A stretch of DNA of 64,000 nucleotides from Ceratobasidium sp. AG-K (Eukaryota; Basidiomycota; Agaricomycetes; Cantharellales; Ceratobasidiaceae), in contig JAWNGF010000005.1 in the NCBI GenBank assembly GCA_037039685.1, forward strand, positions 868,001 to 932,000, in the 5' to 3' direction. The notes beneath the pieces are model-generated. The model was not told the origin of the DNA and did no database searches. It saw nothing but the letters and a program-made list of their open reading frames with translations. The stretch's first letter is position 1; each line of letters opens with the position of its first letter. Of the stretch, positions 46,763 to 58,579 are shown one piece after another. The position numbers and the translations under genes are program-made.

Positions 46763-49042
46763 AGTCGAAAGGAGAAACGTAGCAGTACCCGTTCGGTATC
46801 GGTGCTTTTAATAGCTCGGTCCCTGGCGACTAGAACTTCCCAGCAGCGTCGACGGAAGATGGAGGAACAAGCTTGAGCAACGGTTAATGCGAGGGTATTA
46901 CTGCGCATCCCCCATATTAATACCCCGGTGGAGGCAGCTGACCCCACAGTCACTGGTATGACGCAATCATTTCTGCAATTCAGTCCGCTGGGCTGCGGCT
47001 TGATTTCTAGGCATTGCCTGTCCAAGCGCTCAAGCAAATAGTAATTCGTAATAATTTTGTCAATGCGGAGGAAACGTTGTAAGCTGCAGGCCCTTGGCGG
47101 GCGAACAAGCACAGGCTGAGAGTCCGCAGTCCTTGACGATCTGGGGTTTGTCGACGTCAACGCGTTCCTTGGTCACGTGGTATAGATGTCATAGCCATGC
47201 GACAAACGCCAAGGATAAAATGAAGATCGGCGTGGACAAATGCTTGATTTGGTCGTCGACGTCTTGTGTGAGTTTTCGCGTTCTGCTCGCGTGGGTGATA
47301 CTCCACGCGCACCGCCCTTTTGTGCTTCTTTCCCCGTTGCTCCAACGCATCCCGCGCCCAAGCTCCACGCTTCGATGACTGTTACCCATATGTAACTGGT
47401 CGTTTCTTGAAATGAATGCTGTGAGAGGTTTGACAGACGAGCGCATACACCTCACGACCAGTTGCTATCCATGATCAGAACGTTGAATAGGGTACACCAT
47501 GTGCTATCTGCTTACCACAGACCCACAAGCCACAAAATCTAACCAAAGTCATCACCTACCCTTGTTCACGAATCAACCACTTGCCACGAACAGCACAACG
47601 TATTCATTCCGTGAAGCGAACAGCACTCACCATCAACCCATTTCTCCAAGTCGCATAGTGCAAGTTTACTCCGTAACGACCAAACACATACTTTCCTAAA
47701 TAGACAGCGTGAGATCGCCGTGATGTTCAAACGTCTATACTGATCTACAACGGATAAACACTAGCGCGAGCACATTGCGAACCTCTAGCTCAGCCCGACA
47801 AACGCATCGAAACCATGGCTATTCCTTGCGCCGGAATCGATACTCACACTGCCGGCGGACGCCGAGGTCTTCTGTCGATGCTCGCCATGCGTCCAGTCGA
47901 AACGATAATCAGCCTTGTCACAGAACGAGCTTTTTGACAACCTTTGTTGCGGCTTGATTTGGCTAGGTGCGTGCCTCGTATCCCCGCGTTCTGATTTCAA
48001 TAGAGTGACAGAAGTGAGATCTGGTCTAGACGCACCATAATTGAATTGAGTTGAATTCATTATTAGTGTACCGGATTCGAGTCGGTGGGATGCCATATAC
48101 TTCTAGGACTGTTGTGCTTTGATTCAACATGGGACTGGTGTTTTTCTAGTACTAGATTCAAATGGGATGCCATAGGTTTAGGCGACGGCATGGGTGTTTC
48201 ACCGGATGAATGACTGGATAACCGCTCGCGTTACAGCTGTCTGGAGATCTCGGACAGACGTGAGAACCACTGTGAAAAGGCTAGCAAAATTAATCTAATT
48301 TTAATCTACAAATGACAGCGTCATACGGCGACTTGTTCTCAGTTGAGCTCGATGTATGATACGAATCTTGGTTTGTAGGACCGTCTTATTTGGTATTTAT
48401 TTTTCTGATCAAGAAAGAGATGCGAGTCGGGCGGGTCGGGCGGTGCGAGGCGGAAGCGCAGTTGAGGCAGTCGGCTGGGGGCTTATTTCCCGGCCATACG
48501 TATGGAGTCAAGGTGGACGATTTCTATAGGCGGATGTGTCTACACACAATGCCAGCGGGTTCTGTCCGATGCGGATGACAGGGTCAGACATGTGAGCTTG
48601 TGGCACACAAGAAGACTTTCTTGCCGCAGATGCTTTTGTATCTCACTATGAAGGCACCATATCAACGCTTTTGTCCTTGATTATCAATAGAACAATATGG
48701 GGATAGGACATTGTGTAAAAGCGTTATGGCTGGATGTAGGCGCCTATGGGGGCCGGAGTTCAAACAGGGTCACCGCCACCACGATAGGAACACCGGTGGT
48801 TCTAAAGCAGTGGTAGATCGGCCGTGCCATGGGTGGCATACTCCCGATTTGGCAGTTTTGGTACGACGACCTGATGCCTGTGATCGGACTAGACTCTCGA
48901 GTTGTTTGCCGGACAAAGTGACAGGACTGGGATAAATAAAAAATATCAGAGAAGCGTGTCTACATCCACATCCCATCCCAGGGGTGACCGGCGAGCTTGG
49001 TGAGTTTATACGTCGAGGTGAGAGAGCGAGTTGAGCTAAGAG
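46763..49042. other. Gap with one weak candidate ORF
   Basis: The only frame that looks possibly coding is minus 48096-47785: ATG start, 103 codons, hydrophilic, containing KADYRFDWTHGEHRQKTSAS. It has no known domain and no clear splicing partners. The rest includes the 5' flank of the histidine kinase gene. Confidence 0.25.
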
Positions 49043-52000
49043 ATGCAGCTTCCTACTCGAAATCGACCGCCGATGCCGCTGGCTCCGTTTGCGCCGTCGT
49101 TGGCGCCCAGATATCCGGTGTTGCTGGATGCGTATCCGTGTCCGGCGTTTGTAGTGCGTGTGCGGTCGACATTGCGGCCTGTGTGGGCGAATCGGGCGTA
49201 TGAGGCGGCGTTTGAGACGGCGGGGGTGGAGCTCAGGGATAGTTTTGTGCATGTGCTTGCGAGCACCGAGGATGGGCAGCGATATGGGCTCTGGAGCGTC
49301 GACGAACCACGGGGCAAGAAGCGCTCTAGGGACGACCGGCCGTACGTGACCTCGACGCTGACGGTCAGGGTGCGGGCCAATGGGCGACTGGGTGATCTGT
49401 GCATGGTCAAGACGCGGCTGGACGATCTGCTCATCGTTACCTGCACGCTCGAGCTCTCCCACGACGAGTCCCCAGTCCCGCCCAAGCGCCAACGCGAGAC
49501 GCTCAGTCTTGCCCCGCTTCCCCCCCTCAAGCTGCCGGAGCATGGTGTGCTTACCCCCGAAGGAACACCCATCATTCCCAGCCAATTACCCATCTCCCGC
49601 TCGGTCGTTGCCTCCAAGGTCTCCCACACGCTTGGAGCCGTCGTCCCGGCCCCATGCCCAACCGCGACCCGGGCACTCTTCGAATCCCACGCATGGCACG
49701 CCACTCCCCTCGGAGATCGCTCAACCTGGTCGGAACGGCTGCGCGCTTCGGTCAACATCATGCAGACCTCCCCTCACCCGGTAAGTTCATTCGCACGGCG
49801 ATCACACGGCACGTGACTCACTGCCCCCAGACGGCCATTTGGTGGGGCCCCGAATATGTGTTGTTGTATAATGATGAATATTCCAAGGTATGTGTGGTGT
49901 GGTGGGTTGTTCTCGGGCTGACAATTTGGTAGATAATCGGGCACAAGGTTTGGGTTCGTTGGTTTAGTTGGCGTTGGCTCATTGTTTTGTAGCACCCGTA
50001 TCTGTATGGTCAGCGAGCCTCGGTTGGAGTAAGTCCTGGATATTATTTCGAGCACTTCTGACTATTCGTAGTGGGCAGAACTATGGGACACACTCGGCCC
50101 GAAAATGTCCTCACTCGCAGCCGGCGAAGCAATCTCCAAGACAGACGGTCAGTCCTCCCCATCCCAACAACCCCCACTCACCCCGCCCCAGACCTCCTAT
50201 TCTTCGACGCCCTAACGCCCGCAAAGCTCCCAATGGAGACTTACCACACCTGGGTCTGGTAAGTTATCACCCAATCTCCTAACCCGTGCTCATCGATTCT
50301 AGGATTCCAGTGAGTACCTCGATTCAGATGTGACTCGCCACTCAACCTACTAGTGCGCCGACGAAACCGGACATGTGCATGGGATAATCAATTATTCCAT
50401 CGATACCACGCCCAAGGTGATTGCCAGCCGGCGGTTGGACTGTTTGCGAGAGCTGGGGTCGTCTGCAAGTGCGTATCATGCTGTTTATCGATTTGTACTG
50501 ATCTGGTTGTAGTGCGCGCTGCTACGCAGGCAGATTATTACAAAGCCGCTCTGGATACGTTTGAACAATATCCCCACGAGTGAGTCCTACATCCTAAACA
50601 TAACTATGTCTAATTTCGTAGTGCCCCGTTTGCAATGTTCTACTCGATCAATCTCGACTCGGGGGCAGACGGTAAGCCCCCATCTCATTTCGCCCGCTCA
50701 CCCTCACATTTACACCCACTCACCCCCGTAGTATCGAGCACCCGCGACAGCTCAGCAAGCACCACAGACGGACACACATCCCCCCGCACGGTCCCCCTGA
50801 CAGCCCAATGCACAGGCCTCGTCGGTCTCCCCTCTGACCACCCAACCGCTCCAGCCACCCTCACATTCACCATCCCAACCAAACGCACCTCACCCTCGCC
50901 ACGGTTCTTCACCGGCCCAGGCGGACCAGGCGGGGGACTCGGTCTCTCGGATCTGAGCGAGTTCAAACTGGACACGGCGACCATCTCCTCCAACCCTCCC
51001 GATTTCACGTCTGATCCGGGGTCGACTGATGGGTTCAGGTGGCATACGGCTTTCAAGCATGCGGTTACGACTGGTCAACCTGTACTTGTTGATTTACCGC
51101 CTAGTGCGACGGAAGGGATGCATAAGAGGGGGTGGGCAGAGTATCCGCGTCAGGCGTTGGTGGTGCCGGTCATCGCGGGGACGGGTGGGGTCGAAGTTGG
51201 GTACGGACTTGGGACGTGTAAGGCTGTGCTTGTGCTGGGCGTTAATTCGAGGAGGCCGTATGATAGCGAGTATGAAGGGTGGATTGGTGAGTGTAGAACC
51301 GACGGGTCTGGCGCTACCTAGATTCGTCGGTGTTTTCCGAGTCTGGCAGAGTTTCTGACCAATTTGATCAGATGTTCTAGGGTGGGTTAGGAAATATGTG
51401 GTGGTAGTGCGGGGCTAACGGTGTTCTAGGAGCTCATTGGGACAAATGTACATGGGCGTATCCGCCCGCGAAGCCGACTTTTTGCGAGCCGAGCAGTTGG
51501 CGCAACTCGACGCGGCCAAGACGCACTTCTTTTCCAACGCCTCGCACGAATTGTACGTTCCCCCCATTTTCTTAAACTAGAACACGTCGTAATGAACCTA
51601 GGCGCACCCCCCTGACGCTCATCTCGGGCCCTATCAACGATGCGATACACGAAGCGACGTGTCCACGGGCTCAAGAGCGTCTCAAGCTCGTCATGCGGAA
51701 TGTCAATCGGCTGAGAAAGTTGGTCGATGTGAGTATTGTGGTTATTTATATCGCGGATGTTGACTGGGCGGTCTTATTTTGTCTTGGCTTATTCACTCGT
51801 CTGTCCTGAATGTCTGGCTTACTCACTCGTCCCGGGCCGTGTCATTCAATGACCCGTGACGTACCTTTGTGGTGCTGGGTTGCTCTGGATGCCCTTCAAT
51901 TCCTCACACTGGATCCTTCACTTACCCGCCTCGAACCCCTGTCTTGCCCTTTAATTTCCCGTACGGATCCCTTGGATACCCACACGAACTCCTCGATTAC

Positions 52001-55000
52001 CCACGTTATTCACAATGATACCACGCGGAATGACTCTCATTGGGAATGGAATCCATAGACGCTGATGGATTTCAGTCGTGTGGAAGCTGGACGGCTCGAA
52101 GGCCATTTTAGGCCCGTCCAACTTGGGACGGTGACGGCAGACCTAGCCGCTCTCTTCCGCTCCACCATCGAAAAGAGTGGGATCCAGTATACGGTCGAGT
52201 GCGATGCCTCGTCTACCCAGTTGACTTATGTCGATCCTGAGCTGGTACGTCCCCCAGTCTGAAAATGTTCGTTGATTGATGTTTTGGTAGTGGGAGAAGA
52301 TATTATTCAACGTGTGAGTGAGGGTGCCTGATGTAGAAGCCATACTGATGTGCTGGCAGAGTTGGGAATGCGTTCAAGGTTCGTTCGTGTTCCCTCTCCG
52401 CTGGCTGGGCTGACCTCTGGTTAGTATACTCTTACTGGCAAGATACATGTGTCTGTCAAGTACGAGGACGGCTTTGCGGTGTTTAGCGTATCGGATACGG
52501 GTGCGTTGGTTGGTTGGCCGGAGAGCGTGGCTGACGTGCTTTCAGGTGTTGGCATCCCGGAGCCCGATCGAGCCAAGATCTGTGAGCGGTTCCATCGTGT
52601 TGCTGTGAGTGTCTACAGGTCTCAGCGGGACGTCAACTGACATTTTGATAGTCGGTATCGCGCAGCCACGAAGGGACTGGAATAGGACTTGCGCTTACCA
52701 AGGTTTGTAGTTCAGCGCCTCATAGACACTGCGCTCACCCCCATTCAGGAGCTCGTTCGACTTCACGGAGGGGTACGCGATCCATTCCGTCATGTTTTTA
52801 AACGCTGACGCCTTGCAGACCCTCACCGTCGAGTCCAAAGTCGCCGCGACGCCGGACCAAGAACACGGCTCGACATTTACCGTCCGGGTCCCGCTCGGAC
52901 GGGCGCACCTTCCCGACGCTCACGTATACGACGAACAAGTGGAACACGTTTCGTCATTTTTCGGCCGCGACTGGAGCTATGCACGCACGTTTGTCGAAGA
53001 GGTCACCCAGTGGGCCGCTCAGACCGATAGCACCCCTCAGACGCCGAGTGACAGCCCCGACTCGTTGCCGTCGCTCAGCGGTACCCGTGTGGATCCTGCG
53101 ATTTATTTTGCCAAGTCGGATAAGGTTTTGATTGGTATGTGGGCTCACTTGTACTCTCGAGCTTGGCTGAGCGTGCGTTTAGCGGATGATAATAGGTATG
53201 TATGCGGTGGGGTTGCCAGGCTCGCGACTGACGGTCCTTAGTGATATGCGAGCATACATGAAGCAAATGTAAGTATTTTTTTCGATACTCGGTGACCTGT
53301 GGCTAACTCGGCAATCGTGCAGCTTTAGCCGGTTCTGCACTGTACGTGTTTTGGTTGTTCCCTCTGGTGTCCATCTCACAACTTCGTTACTCCTTGGCAT
53401 CCCCCTGATGACTCGCGGATGAATCAAATTTACCGGCGATTATAGGTACTGGTGGCAAAAGATGGCATCGAAGCGCTCGAAACGGCGCGAAAGGAGATAC
53501 CGAACCTGATCTTGAGCGGTATGTTTATGGTCATTTTTATCTTATCAATTTGTCTGACTCAACTGCGATTGATAGACGTTATGATGCCTGGTCTCGATGG
53601 CTTCCAGGTAATTAAAGTTTGGCCAAGTTCTCGTTCCCCCGTCTGACCTTCTTTTTAGTTGATCGCAGCGTTGAGGGCTTCGAGTGAGACCAGCCTCATC
53701 CCTGTTATTCTTGTCACCGCTCAAGCAGGTGTAGAAGGTCGTATCGAGGGTGAGTTTTAGCGTTTCGGTGTTTGTTCTATCCCTTACATCTTCGTTAGGC
53801 TTGTTATCTGGCGCCGACGACGTGATTTGTAAACCTTTCCAGAGCAGGGAGCTCCTCGCTCGGGCAAACCTCCACACCCAGCTCGGAAAACGACGAGTCG
53901 AGCTCGAGACCAAGTTCAACGAGCGCACCGAAGAGCTCAAGATTGTCACTGAGAGCAGCCCTGTTGCATTTTTCCGTATCAATCCCGATCGAGAGTAAGT
54001 CGAGTCTGCTCTTGGCGTATTTCAACGGTATTCATACTTTGGCTAGGGTGGTCTTTGCGAACGCAATGGTATAGCTTTGTCTTGTCGCGAGTGCTCGCCT
54101 AACATTTATTCCTAGTATTATGAGCTAACTGGACAAGTTCGCGACTTGAATTCCCTTGATTGGTGGGTCTTATCATGCGCTAGTTGATCCTTTGCTAATG
54201 TCTTGTTAGGGCTGCTGCGTAAGCAACTGACTTGGTTTATATTTTTCATTTGCCGACATATTTTTTAGCGCCAAGCCTGAACATAAACAGTCTGCTGTAG
54301 GGCTGTGGGAAGGTGCCCAATACGAGCGTAAAGGTATGTTTGCCGGCTCTTTGGTTGTGTTTGTTCTGACATCGGTTACCTCCAGCTGGTTCGATCAACT
54401 TTGGCAAGTGTGTTTAGCTTTGGGGTATACAGTGGCTTGCTGATTGAACGTTCCACAGAGTGCAACAATGGCCTCTGGGTCAAGGCCCAGCTCGTACCCA
54501 CAAGCTTGGGTATTGTCGGAACTCTAACAGGTGCAGCATTAACCATTACCCATCACCAATTACTCACCGAACTCATCGGACCCTGCAGATATCTCCGCAC
54601 AAAAGATGTATGAAGAGTCAAAGTTGGCTCACGCTCGGGAAAGCGAGATGAATGCCAAGCGTCGAGCAGAAGAAGCTGATGAACGTCGTCGTGCACAAGG
54701 TACGGATCATCACCCCACCTATATTTGTAGTACCCTTGAACCTTACGAATTGGCATTCAGAGCTCCTCATCGATGTAACCAGTCACGAGTTACGGTGAGC
54801 AAAGAGACAGTATCTGCCGCATTGATCACCGCACTGACAGGCGACCCGATATTGTAGACAGCCTGTCAGCGCGATTCTAAACAGTGCTCAGCTTATACGG
54901 TCAAACCTTGTAGACTTACGCCAGGCCTTGGCCAATGAGGACCGGAAGATAGACCCGAAGCTTGTCGCCTCGTTGGAAGACGATATTGACAGCCTGGATG

Positions 55001-56947
55001 CAGTTATGCAATGTGGCCTGGCGCAGGAGCGGATCGCCAATGATGTTCTATCCTTGTCGCGAATTCAACTCGAGGTTCGTACGGTTTGACAGCTCTCAAA
55101 GGGTTATGCACGTGCAGTTTCGCTAACTCGCGGTGCTCCTAGGTTCTGGCGATTCATCCAACGGAATTCCAACTTACCGACGAAGTACAGAATATAGTTT
55201 CGATATTCAAAAACGAGACCAAAATGTAAGTACCATGTGATTGCGCGCTAAGAGTGGCAGTTTATCGTGTGAACAGGAAGAACATTGACTTGTCCGTTGT
55301 CTTCGGGGACTCCTTGATTAAATATGGCGTGACTACAGTATTCGCTGATAAAGCTCGATTCGCCCAAATTGTGTAGGTCACTCATATTTTACGTCCCTTT
55401 TTAAATCTTACTTGTGTTGCAGTACGAATTTATGCTCCAACGCAATCCGCTTCACTGATCTCATTCAGGGGGATCGCCGGATCACCATCACCGTGGATGT
55501 TTCTGCGCTCGCGCCGACAGAAGGATCGGCATGCGTCCCACCGGCTATTGCCTCATCGGCGGCAATAACAGAAACCCAGAGGTTGTTCGTTTATGTTTCT
55601 GTGGCTGATTCGGGGCCGGGCGTGCACCCTGACGATGTTGCACTCTTGTTTAAACGGTATGTTGGTGCCTTCCTACGAGGGAATATGTTGGAACGTGCCC
55701 ATCACTCATCATTTCTTGTTTGTACTGCCAAGATTCCAGCAAGGCACGGTACGTCCATTCCCATGGGACGGGAGAAATAATCGCTCACCATGCCGTCACT
55801 GCCTAGAACTCTCACGAGGTGTTTGGAGGCTCTGGCCTTGGGCTGTTTGTTTCAAGGCAGCTCGCTACGCTAATGGGTGGAAGGATTGATGTATCCTCTG
55901 AAATGGGTAAGTGTCAGCGCATGACTCCTCACGTACTGTCACTTACGCTTTTGACCATCTGTAGGACGTGGTGCAACCTTTCGGTTTTTCATCGAAGCGA
56001 CTCTCCCAAAGGCAAAGCCCGGTGGGATCGGACTTGTCGACAACCCAAGCACCGTTCCTCGACGGATCAAGGCCCTTCGACGACCCCACGGAACCAAAGA
56101 TCCTCGACACGCCGGGGTTCATATTCTCATCACTGAAGATAACCAGGTTTGCCTCTTGTTCGACTTGGCTGGGCGCTAAAACTAACCGACACTCTGCCTA
56201 CCAGATTAACCAGAGCGTGCTCAAGTCAGTTGCATTTTTCCCTGGCGTGTTTCTTTTGTCCTGACCCTTTCGTGTCCACGCTGCGGTATATTCTTATATT
56301 CCACGCCTCCTGTCTTCACTCTAGCCGGCAACTCACCAAAGCGGGGTGTGTCACAACCTTGGCATCCAACGGACTGGAAGCCATCGAACGAATTATTTCG
56401 CTCGCGGAACATGGTGATCCCCGGCTCTCTGTTTCGCACAGGTCGTTCGACGTCATACTGGTAAGCGATTTCAGGAGACGGAATTCACTTTGACAGCTGG
56501 GCTGATGCGTGCTGAAATGCTACAGATGGACCTGGAGATGCCAGTAATGTAAGCGAGCCTCCACAGACTCAGCCGAGAGTATGTCGGTCTAATGTGTTCT
56601 GTTGAATTCTAGGGATGGATTGACAGCCGTCCAAGAGATTAGAAAGATGGAAAGCAGAGGTGCACTACCTCGGCGCAACTTCATCGTTGCTATTACTGGT
56701 GAGTCAAGCCGCTTTTACGGCCCCGTAGATATTTTTGGACTGGGCCATTTCTGACGGAACCACGTGCTTGCATCGGTAGGAAACGCCCGGGAGGGACACA
56801 AACAGAGCGCTATCGACTCGGGCATGGATATGGTATTTGTGAAGGTGAGCTAATAGCGCTACTCGCGGGCCTACAACCTAAACTTGTTGCGCACAGCCGT
56901 ACAAGATTGATGAAATATTAGAGCAAATTGCCTTGGCAAGGTCCTAG
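49043..56947 (+). CDS. Dual hybrid histidine kinase (two kinase-receiver units in one protein)
   Basis: About 30 exons encode, in order, PAS-like sensor modules (RPVWANRAYEAAF; IWWGPEYVLLYND), a GAF-like region (around 50630-51290) and HisKA 1 with phospho-His in FSNASHELRTPLTL (CAC 51545). A HATPase follows (FNVVGNAFKYT, DTGVGIP, GTGIGLALT), then receiver 1 (SDVMMPGLDGF; lysine in CKPFQ) and a PAS domain (SSPVAFFRINPDREVVFANA). The second unit has HisKA 2 (VTSHELRQPVSAIL, CAC 54784), a second HATPase (VADSGPGV, GGSGLGLFVS) and receiver 2 (LMDLEMPVMDGL, Asp 56529; VKPYKIDEI). All phosphotransfer residues are present in both units. No membrane segment was seen, so it is probably a cytosolic sensor feeding an HPt-response regulator relay. 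The signal is unknown. Confidence 0.88.
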
Positions 56948-57472
56948 ATTGGCGAACATGATGTGATCGTTTCTCTCAGCATAGCAGGGTGTATGTGTTT
57001 ATATGTATCGTTATGTGTCTGTTACTTCCCTCGTGTGCTCCGCCGGTTTCGTCTTATTCGTGCACATGCTTTCTTGATACCCGTAGTTTGTAGTATAGTG
57101 GTGTCTGGGTTATATGAGTCAATTCATATGGACGATCTACGAATGGCACTTTAGGTTTAACCTCACCTCGATTTCAACGTAATTACACGTTTAATCCCTC
57201 TGTATATGTGTAACAAAGGGTATCCACACACAAACCTAGGCAGCGCCTCATCCTGTATTTGCATATAATGCGCATGTAAGCTGGTGTGGAAAAGGAGTCT
57301 CGTGATTGGCTGGATGCTGACGTATGCTTGTGAAATCCGGGATCGGAAGGCAGACGACCCGACTAGACCCGGCTCCATCCGTCGCACGGGTTTACTGCTC
57401 ATCGGGCACGACCATCGACCACCAGCCCGCCACAGGCTCGTCCCGACAGTTCTCTGCCCTACTACAACCATA

Positions 57473-58579
57473 ATGGCTTTTGTTGCACGACAGATTGCCT
57501 CGTCTTCTCGCTCGTTTGGAGCACGCAGAGCATTTGCTTCAGCTGCTATTCGTTCTCAGGCCGTACCTGCTTCGGAGACTGGCCAAATTCCGACTGGAAA
57601 GAAACCTTTGAACAAAGAGTTCAAGATCTACCGCTGGGTAAGCTTATTCTCTCTTTATAGTATAGCCCCTTGCTGACGACTCTTTTTGCAGAACCCAGAT
57701 GAGCCAGCGTCCAAGCCCAAATTGCAGTCGTACACTATTGACCTGAACCAATGTGGACCCATGGTATGTCCTCAAACTAATGTTTCTCGCCTAAACTCAT
57801 CGCTCTGAATTGTAGATTCTGGATGCCCTCATTAAAATCAAAAACGAGGTCGACCCCACACTGACGTTCCGTCGATCATGCCGCGAGGGCATTTGCGGCT
57901 CCTGCGCAATGAATATCGATGGGGTTAACACCCTTGCATGCCTCTGCCGCATTGACCGCACGGAGAGCAAGGACAGCAAGATTTACCCACTACCCCACAG
58001 TACGTCTGGCTGCCTGCCGCCCACAGAATATCTCAGTATTAATTTGTTTCATAGTGTATGTTGTGAAGGACCTTGTACCGGACCTCACCCAATTCTACCA
58101 GCAATACAAGTCGATTGAACCCTACCTCAAGAATGACAACCCTCCAGAGAAGGGTGAATTTTTGCAATCTCCCGAAGACAGGCGCAAGCTCGACGGAATG
58201 TACGAGTGCATATTGTGCGCATGCTGCTCGACTAGCTGCCCTAGCTATTGGTGGAACCAGGACGAGTACTTGGGACCAGCAACACTTATGCAGGCCTACC
58301 GGTGGATCGCTGATTCTAGGGTATGTTTCTTTCTAGCACCTTATGGACTTAAAGACTGACACAGTTTGGCACTGGTAGGATGCCTATGGTGCTGAGCGTA
58401 GGGAGAGGTTGCAGAATACGATGAGCCTCTACCGCTGTCACACGATCTTCAACTGTACGTCCTCCGTCATAAAAACGCAATCATTTCTAATCTTTTAAAT
58501 AGGCTCCCGTACATGTCCAAAGGGACTCAATCCAGCGCGAGCAATTGCCAAGATCAAGCAGGAATTAGCGGCGGAGTAG
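57473..58579 (+). CDS. SDHB: Succinate dehydrogenase iron-sulfur subunit, mitochondrial
   Basis: Complex II subunit that passes electrons from succinate oxidation through 2Fe-2S, 4Fe-4S and 3Fe-4S centres to ubiquinone. Exons 57473-57637, 57692-57763, 57816-57999, 58055-58320, 58379-58454 and 58503-58579 give 279 aa, the normal length. A mitochondrial presequence ([19 protein letters not shown]) is present. Cluster ligands are [15 protein letters not shown]...[17 protein letters not shown] and CHTIFNCSRTCPKG. The proline and histidine positions known to change in SDHI-fungicide resistance (in SCPSYWW and RCHTIFNC) are wild type here. Confidence 0.97.

Noticed and set aside
48770..49761. Long minus-strand open frames over the histidine kinase start
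   Set aside because: They are antisense shadows of the GC-rich first kinase exon, are Arg-rich and show no domain.
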